A stretch of 47,668 bases of DNA. Origin: an uncultured Gammaproteobacteria bacterium. GTDB lineage: Bacteria > Pseudomonadota > Gammaproteobacteria > HK1. Below are positions 41,776 through 47,668 of this stretch, in pieces; within the stretch, counting starts at the first letter, position 1; every line of letters starts with the position of its first letter. Below the pieces are notes generated by a model. That model did not search any database. It was not told the origin of the DNA and was given only the letters and a program-made list of their open reading frames with translations. The stretch spans positions 195,405-243,072 of the forward strand of contig CAMYJH010000005.1 of NCBI GenBank assembly GCA_947258715.1, given 5' to 3'. The translations under genes were made by a program, and so were the position numbers.

Positions 41776-41873
41776 CCGGGGACACCTTACTTAATTAAGG
41801 AGCGCGTAAGGGGCGGGGGCGGTCGAGGAAAATAGGATACTGTCCCCGGATTTCTTATACTGTCCCCGGATTT
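41776..41873. repeat. Family A inverted-repeat element, copy 6, with doubled right end
   Basis: Left end GGGGACACCTTACTTAATTA; right end AAATAGGATACTGTCCCCGG followed directly by a second TATACTGTCCCCGGATTTCT. It ends at the first ATG of the next frame. Confidence 0.75.
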
Positions 41874-41926
41874 CTATGCCACCGCACGGGCATTGGCGCG
41901 CGGGCAACAACGTGGATGCACCAGGA

Positions 41927-43768
41927 ATGGCCGACCAGCAACAGCGCAAGATCTACGTGGACGAAGGTGAGGATTTCTCCAAACGCCAATCCTACGGCAA
42001 GCGTGTCGTCACTCCGGTGCGCTTCTCCACCGACGCCCGGGACGTGGCCTGGGTGAAGGAGAACGTGCCCTGCCAGACGGCTTGCCCGGCCGGCACCAAC
42101 ATCCCTGCCTACATCCGCATGATCGTCGAGGAGCGCTACGGTCGCTCCTACGAGATCAACCGGATCGCCAACGTGCTCCCGGGGGTGCTCGGACGGGTCT
42201 GCAGCCGACCCTGCGAGCCCGCCTGCCGGCATGGATGGCCGGGCAACGGCGAGCCGGTGAACATCTGCCATCTCAAGCGCGCGGCGGCGGATCTCAAGAC
42301 CTCGGGACATCGCATCACTGAGGACCTGTACACGCCGTCGGGCAAGCGCGTAGCTATTGTCGGCGGCGGTCCCGCGGGCCTCGCGGCGGCCCACGATCTC
42401 TCGATACTCGGGCACGCCGTGACTATCTACGAGCGCGAGCAGCGCCCGGGTGGAATGCTCTACTACGGCATCCCGGAGTTTCGCCTGCCGCGCCACGTGC
42501 TCGACGTGGAAGTGCACAACACCACCCGTCTCGGCGTTTCCGTGCAAACCGGCATCGCGGTTGGCAACGGCGAGGGCGAGACGCGCCTGTCGGAGCTGCG
42601 GGATCAATTCGATGCGGTGCTGCTTGCCGCAGGCTGCATGCGCTCCTCACCGGTGCCACTTCGCGAACAGGCAGATCAGGGGGATCTGGTGCGGGCGCTG
42701 GACGGGGCCGAGTACGGGCTCGACTTTCTGATGGAGCTGCACCGCGGCGTCGAGAAGACCGTGGGCGAGCGGGTGGCGGTGATCGGCGCCGGCTTCACGG
42801 CGCTCGACTGCGCCCGGGTTGCGCGGCGCCTGGGTGCGAAGGAAGTCACCATCCACATCCGCACCACAGAGAAGTACATCCCGGTGCCGGAAGAGGAGAT
42901 CCGCGAGGCCAAGCGGGAAGGCATCGATATCCGCGGCCTGCGCTCACCGGTGGCGTTGATTGCCGGCGAGAAGGGTCGAATCGAGGGTGTTCGCTTTGCT
43001 CAGAACCGACTCGGCGGCTGGCGCGAGGGCGGACGGCGCAAGGCCATCCCCATCGAGGGCTCCGAGTTTCTCGAGCCCTGCGATACGGTGCTGGTCGCCA
43101 TCGGACAACAGAGCGTGCTCGACTACCTGGACCTGACGCTGGAGCAGGATCGCTGGGGCAACGTACGCATCGGCGAGGACGGCATGACGTCTTGCGAGGG
43201 CGTGTTCGCCGCCGGCGACCACGTGCACGGGGCATCCACGGTGGTCGAGGCAGTGGGCCACGGACGCGAGATCGCGCTCAAGCTCGATACCTGGCTCATG
43301 GGCCGGGCGCGGCGCCGCGAGGTGGTAAAAGTGGAACCGGTGGCGGAACCGCTGCGCGAGCGCAGCGACGATTTCATTCCGCGCCAACCGATTCCCACCG
43401 AGGCGCTGTCACGTCGCTTCGAGGGCTTCGACATCGAGGTCGAGACGGGTATGGACAAGGACCTCGCCCGCGAGGAGGCCAAACGTTGCTACCTCTGCTA
43501 TCTCAAGTACGAGATCGACGTTGACAACTGCATCTTCTGTCGCGCGTGCATCGACGTGGCGCCGCGTGACTGCATCAAGCTCATCGAAGGCGTGCAAATC
43601 CGCAACGACGGAAGCTACGGCCAACTCGACGAGACTCGCGAATGGGACAAGGTGGGTGCCATCTGGATCGACAACGATCAGTGCATCCGTTGCGGCGCCT
43701 GCTACAAGGTCTGCCCCACGCACTGTATCTCGATCAGCAAGCACGAGCTCTTCATGCAGGACTGCTGA
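41927..43768 (+). CDS. FAD/NAD(P)-dependent iron-sulfur oxidoreductase (GltD-like) with C-terminal ferredoxin domain
   Basis: About 613 residues from ATG 41927 (MADQQQRKIYV). An upstream ATG at 41876 is possible, but its first codons lie at a family A repeat. Order: N-terminal 4Fe-4S region (VPCQTACPAGTNIP, GRVCSRPCEPACRHG, near 46-102), FAD site VAIVGGGPAGLAAAHDLSIL near 140-159, NAD(P) site VAVIGAGFTALDCARVARRL near 284-303, and a double ferredoxin domain (CIFCRACIDVAPRDC and CIRCGACYKVCPTHC). The first ferredoxin motif has Ala where the fourth Cys (CP) is expected. It resembles the small subunit of glutamate synthase extended for electron transfer to the 2-oxoacid oxidoreductase encoded downstream. 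Confidence 0.88.
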   Translation: MADQQQRKIYVDEGEDFSKRQSYGKRVVTPVRFSTDARDVAWVKENVPCQTACPAGTNIPAYIRMIVEERYGRSYEINRIANVLPGVLGRVCSRPCEPACRHGWPGNGEPVNICHLKRAAADLKTSGHRITEDLYTPSGKRVAIVGGGPAGLAAAHDLSILGHAVTIYEREQRPGGMLYYGIPEFRLPRHVLDVEVHNTTRLGVSVQTGIAVGNGEGETRLSELRDQFDAVLLAAGCMRSSPVPLREQADQGDLVRALDGAEYGLDFLMELHRGVEKTVGERVAVIGAGFTALDCARVARRLGAKEVTIHIRTTEKYIPVPEEEIREAKREGIDIRGLRSPVALIAGEKGRIEGVRFAQNRLGGWREGGRRKAIPIEGSEFLEPCDTVLVAIGQQSVLDYLDLTLEQDRWGNVRIGEDGMTSCEGVFAAGDHVHGASTVVEAVGHGREIALKLDTWLMGRARRREVVKVEPVAEPLRERSDDFIPRQPIPTEALSRRFEGFDIEVETGMDKDLAREEAKRCYLCYLKYEIDVDNCIFCRACIDVAPRDCIKLIEGVQIRNDGSYGQLDETREWDKVGAIWIDNDQCIRCGACYKVCPTHCISISKHELFMQDC

Positions 43769-43771
43769 CTC

Positions 43772-44717
43772 ATGGGGAACGTCTCGCACTATGTGATCAT
43801 CGGTAACGGCATGGCGGGCAACGCCGCCGCCGCGGAGCTCCGCGAACGCGACCCTGAGAGCCGGGTCACCATCGTCTCGGCCGGCGCGCTGCTGTTCTAC
43901 AACCGCTACGATCTCACCGCCGTGTTCCAGGGTTGCGAGAGCTGGGTCGATCTGCTGGTGCATCCACCGGAGTACTACGAGGAGCAGCGCATCACCTTGC
44001 GGCGCAAGAGCCTGGTGAACGACGTGGACTCGAAGCGACAGGTGGTGCGTTTGGCCCACCGCGAGGTGGTCCACTACGACGCGCTGCTGGTCGCGACCGG
44101 CGGCGAGGCGTTTCTGCCGGAGAAGCTCAAGGATGCGCGCCACCTGATGCACTACTTCAACAGCTTCCGTGCGGCCTGCGATACCCGCGCGGCGCTGCCC
44201 GAGGGAGGCCACGCCATCATTCTCGGCGGCGACGTGCTCGGCCTGGATCTGGCCCGCAACCTGGTGAAGTGCGCTGCAGAAGATGGGCATCGAGATCTTC
44301 GCCGGCGGGGACGTGGACGCCATCGAGAAGGGCGCGTCGGGGCTGCCGGCGCGGCGCATCGTCTTCAGCGACGGGCAGGAGCTTCGCGGCGACGTGGTCA
44401 TGCCCTTCTACGGCCTCGCCCCGAACGTGGATTTCATGAGCGGGTCCGGGGTGGACATGGAGCGCGGGATCTTGGTGGACGGCCGTTTGAAATCCTCCAT
44501 CGACGGCATCTGGGCCGCCGGTGACGTCTGCCAGATATGGTCGTCGGCGCTCAATGGCTACCGCTTCTATTACGGCTATCGCAACGTGCGCCGCATGGGG
44601 GAGATCGCCGCCCGAAACATGACCGGCGAGACCGTCGACTTCGAGGAGCAGGGTGACGAGAGCCTGCAGATCGACGATGACGGTCTGCTCCACTCGCCTC
44701 TGTGGGAGCACGACTAA
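43772..44717 (+). pseudogene. FAD-dependent pyridine nucleotide oxidoreductase, internal deletion and frameshift
   Basis: The first frame (from ATG 43772) reads YVIIGNGMAGNAAAAELRER, YDALLVATGG and AIILGGDVLGLDLARNLVK (near 150-168), then turns to nonsense. The second frame from about 44276 continues LQKMGIEIFAGGDVDAIEKG, GYRFYYGYRNV and so on to 44717. FAD- and NAD-binding parts are present but roughly 25 residues after LARNLVK, normally the rest of the NAD-binding fold, are missing and the frame changes. Either a true lesion or an assembly error. It lies four bases after the preceding gene and 28 before the next, so it belongs to the operon. Confidence 0.8.
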
Positions 44718-44745
44718 CGCCACTTTTTTACGGGACGAAACACCA

Positions 44746-46539
44746 GTGCCAGTTAAGCAAACCGACTTTCAAATCGCCGTCTGCGGCTCGGCGGGCGACG
44801 GCACCATCGCCACCGGCGATATTCTCAAGCAGGCGATGGCCGACGCGGGATACCGCGTGATCGCCTTCAACACCTACCCGGCGGAGATCCGCGGCTTCGG
44901 CAAATGCATCGCGCGCACCCGCATCACGTCGGAGCAGGTGTACTCGATGAAGCCCCGCTCCGACGTGCTGGTGTCGCTGAACGACGAGCACGCGATCCCG
45001 CACGCGGGCGAGGTGCGCGACTACGGCGCGGTGATTTACGAATCCGCCCCCATCACCTGGCTGGAAGAGGGCCAGCACATCTCCGGTCACCTGCGTCCCG
45101 GCCAGATCCCCTACGGGTTGCCGTTTCGCGAGTTGTGCGAGCGCGCCACCAGCTCCAACCGATCCCGCAACATGGTGGCGCTGGGCTTCGTGGTCGGGCT
45201 CTACGGCATGCCCCGGGAGGCCTTCCACGCGGCCATCGCGGCAAAGTTCCAGACCAAGGCGCGGGAGGTGACCGAGAGCAGCATCGCGGCGTTCGAAGCC
45301 GGCGCCGATGCCGCCGCCGAGACCCAGCGCTTCGATCTGCTGAGCCTGGGTCCGCCGCCTCCGCGCGCGGCCGGTAACGTGGAGATCTTGAGCGGCAATG
45401 CCGCCATCACCAAGGGCTGCCTGGACGCCGGCCTGGACGTGTTCTTCGGCTACCCGATCACTCCGGCGACCACCATCATGGAGCGGCTCGCGCGCGAGCT
45501 GCCCCGCCGGGGTAAGCGCATGCTCCAGACCGAGGACGAGATCGCGGCCGTCTCCGCGGTCATGGGCAGCGGCTACGCCGGTGCGCGGGCGGCCACCGCC
45601 ACCTCGGGGCCGGGGCTCGCCCTCATGGCCGAGATGCTGGGGCTCGGGGTCATGGCCGAAGTGCCGTCGGTAGTGTTCGTGTCCCAGCGCGGCGGACCGA
45701 GCACCGGCATGCCCACCAGCACCGAGCAGTCGGACCTCAACATGGCGGTGTTCGGCGGCGCCGGGGACGCTCAGCGTATCGTGCTCGCGCCCACCAACGT
45801 GGAGGGCTGCTGGCGCTGCGCGGGCAAGGCCTTCGAGATGGCCGAGCGCTACCAGACTCCGGTGATCGTGCTGCTGGATCTGTATCTCTCGAACCGCTTC
45901 GAGTCCGTGACCTTTGATCCGGAGGAGACATTCGAGCTGGAAGATTCCCGGGGCAAGCACCGCCGCCGGGCCGACGAGCCCTACCAGCGTTTCGAGCTCA
46001 CCGATAGCCATGTCAGCCCGCGCGCAATCCCCGGCGAGGCCGACGGCATCCACACCGCCACCGGCCTCGAGCACGACGAGTTCGGGCATCCGAGCTACGA
46101 GCCCGGCGTGCACACGCGCATGAGCGAGAAGCGACACGCCAAGCTCGCCGCTGCCCTCGAGCATCCGCGGATCACCATCTGCAAGCGCTTCGGTGACGAG
46201 GGGCCGGTGGAGGTGGGCATACTCGCCTGGGGCTCTACATTTGGTGAGGCGCTGGAGGCCATGATGCTGGCGCGCAAGGAGGGGATCCGTTGCGCCGCCA
46301 TGAAAGTGGTGATGTTGTCACCGTTGCCGGTGAATCGAATCCGGGCCTTCATGGACGACTGCACTCACGTGCTGGTGCCGGAGCTCAACTACCAGAGCCA
46401 GTTCGCCAGTCTCGTATCGGGCGCCCTGGAGCGGCCGGTCCATCGTCTCAACCGGGTGACCGGCAAGCCCATGGAAGTCTCCGAGATCCTGGACTCGGTG
46501 CGGGCGCTGGCCGGCAAAGACCGGCGCACCGCTGCATGA
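44746..46539 (+). CDS. korA: 2-oxoacid:acceptor oxidoreductase, fused gamma-alpha subunit
   Basis: 597 residues from GTG 44746 (VPVKQTDFQIAV). The gamma domain is about 1-190: AVCGSAGDGTIATGDILKQA, YPAEIRGFGKCIARTRIT. The alpha domain follows: AITKGCLDAGLDVFFGYPIT, PATTIMERLAREL, LQTEDEIAAVSAVMGSGYAG and the SQRGGPSTGMPTSTEQSDLN loop. With the beta subunit it oxidatively decarboxylates a 2-oxoacid (KorA-like; 2-oxoglutarate is likely) to its CoA ester, passing electrons to an iron-sulfur carrier. Symbol is by resemblance only. The upstream flavoprotein gene is broken, yet this gene and the beta gene are intact. Confidence 0.88.
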   Translation: MPVKQTDFQIAVCGSAGDGTIATGDILKQAMADAGYRVIAFNTYPAEIRGFGKCIARTRITSEQVYSMKPRSDVLVSLNDEHAIPHAGEVRDYGAVIYESAPITWLEEGQHISGHLRPGQIPYGLPFRELCERATSSNRSRNMVALGFVVGLYGMPREAFHAAIAAKFQTKAREVTESSIAAFEAGADAAAETQRFDLLSLGPPPPRAAGNVEILSGNAAITKGCLDAGLDVFFGYPITPATTIMERLARELPRRGKRMLQTEDEIAAVSAVMGSGYAGARAATATSGPGLALMAEMLGLGVMAEVPSVVFVSQRGGPSTGMPTSTEQSDLNMAVFGGAGDAQRIVLAPTNVEGCWRCAGKAFEMAERYQTPVIVLLDLYLSNRFESVTFDPEETFELEDSRGKHRRRADEPYQRFELTDSHVSPRAIPGEADGIHTATGLEHDEFGHPSYEPGVHTRMSEKRHAKLAAALEHPRITICKRFGDEGPVEVGILAWGSTFGEALEAMMLARKEGIRCAAMKVVMLSPLPVNRIRAFMDDCTHVLVPELNYQSQFASLVSGALERPVHRLNRVTGKPMEVSEILDSVRALAGKDRRTAA

Positions 46540-46550
46540 GGAGATCCGCC

Positions 46551-47414
46551 GTGGAAGCAGAACTCAAAGAACCCGTCTACATCGAAGAGAAGCTCGCCGA
46601 GATGCGGGCCAGCGGGCGCCTCGCGTATCGCTCGGAGGTGCTGCCCACCTGGTGCCCGGGGTGTGGATATTTCAGTATCGCCGAGGGACTCACCAGCGCG
46701 CTCACGGCGCTGCGCATCCCCAACAAGGATGCGGTGGTGGTCTCCGGCATCGGCTGCGCGTCGCGCTTTCCGTTCTTCATGAACGCCTACGGGTTTCACA
46801 CCCTTCACGGCCGCGCGCTTCCGGCGGCGACCGGTATCAAGGTTGCCAACGACGCCCTCACGGTGATCGTGGTCGGGGGCGACGGCGACGGCTTCGCCAT
46901 CGGCGGCGGGCACATTCCCCACGCCGCCCGGCGCAACGTGGACATCACCTACCTGCTGTTCGACAACGGCGTCTACGGTCTCACCAAGGGTCAAACCTCG
47001 CCCACCTCGGTGCTCGGCTTCACCACGTCAACGTCACCGTTCGAGAACCACGATCAGCCGCTCAACCCGTTAATGATGCTGCTGTCCTACGGCGCCTCCT
47101 GGGTCGGGCAAGCCTACGCCGGCCGGCCGCACCATCTCGCGGACATGATAAAGGCGGCGATTGCTCACCGCGGCTTCTCCTATCTGCACGTCCTTTCGCC
47201 CTGCGTAACCTTCGACAAGACCGAGCTCACCTACAAGAACATGGACGTGCGGGTCCGCGATCTGCCCGAGGAACACGACCCCACCAGCCGGATGGAAGCG
47301 ATGCGCCTCGCGGCCAAGACTGGCCGCCCGGCGCTCGGTTTGTACTTCAAGGAAGAACGCCCGACCCTGTGCGACGAGATGGACGACATTGTCGCCCGCG
47401 CCACCGCCAGCTAA
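46551..47414 (+). CDS. korB: 2-oxoacid:acceptor oxidoreductase, beta (TPP) subunit
   Basis: A 287-residue subunit. LPTWCPGCGYFSIAEGLTSA near 31-50 contains the CPGC motif; VVVSGIGCASRFPFFMNAYG (near 63-82) follows. The TPP/Mg site is VVGGDGDGFAIGGGHIPHA (near 104-122) with DNGVYGLTKGQTSPTS. The start is GTG 46551, after GAGGAGATCC. The usual fourth cluster ligand appears as Cys in LSPCVTFD (near 220). The product completes the KOR enzyme with the fused gamma-alpha subunit. Its gene is the last of the operon. Confidence 0.9.
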   Translation: MEAELKEPVYIEEKLAEMRASGRLAYRSEVLPTWCPGCGYFSIAEGLTSALTALRIPNKDAVVVSGIGCASRFPFFMNAYGFHTLHGRALPAATGIKVANDALTVIVVGGDGDGFAIGGGHIPHAARRNVDITYLLFDNGVYGLTKGQTSPTSVLGFTTSTSPFENHDQPLNPLMMLLSYGASWVGQAYAGRPHHLADMIKAAIAHRGFSYLHVLSPCVTFDKTELTYKNMDVRVRDLPEEHDPTSRMEAMRLAAKTGRPALGLYFKEERPTLCDEMDDIVARATAS

Positions 47415-47574
47415 TCCCTTACTGCAGAGCAGCGCGTGCTGGTCCGCGCATCCAGCGAAAAATTCAAGAGATCAGATTTCGACGGTCCGGTTTTGAAGGA
47501 CACCTGGAAGGGGGACGTGGACTGTCCCCCTGACTCGGATGTTTCTGCTGATATTCGGCAGCTGACAGGTTTAA
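47415..47574. other. Intergenic region with hairpin
   Basis: GGGGGAC (47510-47516) and GTCCCCC (47524-47530) form a perfect 7-bp stem. The preceding TCCGGTTTTGAAGGACACCT resembles the IS3-like sequence at 30361. Confidence 0.5.
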
Positions 47575-47668
47575 GGAAACTCTGAATAATTCCATCCCTG
47601 GAATTTTCAGAGTCGGCAAGTGAAAACGCGGTTTCCACTTGCCTCACGAATCCAATGACTTACAGTCA
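47575..47668. repeat. Family E direct repeat, copy 2 (runs off the window)
   Basis: GGAAACTCTGAATAATTCC ... CCAATGACTTACAGTCA, nearly identical to 28605-28698. The element continues beyond the right edge; the full unit cannot be seen. Confidence 0.85.

Noticed and set aside
44728..46164. 478-codon open frame on the minus strand opposite korA
   Set aside because: Antisense shadow of a high-GC gene with no domain, rich in His/Gly/Arg runs.

Overview
The window looks like a moderately GC-rich proteobacterial chromosome, most likely an environmental gammaproteobacterium. The family content supports this: a GltIJKL uptake system, an ExeA-type ATPase, an AtuA/DUF4387 pair, a TAXI-type TRAP binding protein and a KorAB-type oxidoreductase. 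The species cannot be named from sequence alone. No rRNA, tRNA or CRISPR array was seen.

Layout. (1) 1-2640: five or six small minus-strand genes separated by attC-like sites, a cluster of integron cassettes without an integrase. (2) 3266-6362: gltIJKL, a complete acidic amino-acid ABC importer. (3) 6530-8956: spondin-domain, Sel1-repeat and GFA proteins. (4) 8957-12014: a repeat-rich stretch, then a DUF411 protein and two membrane proteins that each carry a CxxC motif. (5) 11996-12824: remains of three transposases. (6) 13030-16478: an enolase-superfamily gene, cupin, EthD-like protein and a membrane protein, plus a broken second copy of the enolase-superfamily 3' end. (7) 16637-18339: AtuA family/DUF4387 pair. 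(8) 18368-19711: an intact IS10-group insertion sequence with a 9-bp target duplication. (9) 19846-22150: GFA, SRPBCC and hypothetical genes and an alanine dehydrogenase fragment. (10) 22260-28391: a compact island of stress/repair-type genes: dodecin, Pcm, THUMP, Nudix, BCAM0308 family, HNH-like, HhH glycosylase-like and SagB-type nitroreductase. (11) 28959-37322: an HtrA-like protease, an integrase remnant, a 1680-residue ExeA-type ATPase with 11 tandem repeats, and a TAXI binding protein. (12) 37323-41564: transposase, OsmC and secreted-protein relics, a class III aminotransferase and an orphan ParA. (13) 41927-47414: an operon with an FAD/NAD iron-sulfur oxidoreductase, a broken FAD oxidoreductase and the alpha (gamma-fused) and beta subunits of a 2-oxoacid:acceptor oxidoreductase.

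Gaps between genes hold at least five families of short inverted or direct repeats. Family A is an ~85-bp unit with GGGGCAGTATAC/GTATACTGTCCCC ends. Family B is a GGGTCGTAGCCC/GGGCTACGACCC palindrome. Family C has the core AAGTGCGTCCCCTTTT, family D the core AGGATAACCGCCC, and family E is a 94-bp direct repeat. Several repeats touch gene ends, supply stop codons or mark truncation points. Together with many gene fragments (ald, osmC, mandelate racemase-like, integrase, IS5/IS4/IS630/IS91 relics) they indicate a genome eroded and rearranged by mobile DNA.

The ABC importer is a self-contained operon. The KOR operon probably couples 2-oxoacid oxidation or synthesis to an electron carrier through the flavin/Fe-S subunit. 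The island at 22.2-28.4 kb has two FNR/Anr-like sites about 120-130 bp upstream of minus-strand genes, suggesting low-oxygen control (inference). The most unusual items are the integrase-less cassette cluster, the giant ExeA-repeat protein, the DUF411/CxxC membrane module and the lesions in the KOR operon.
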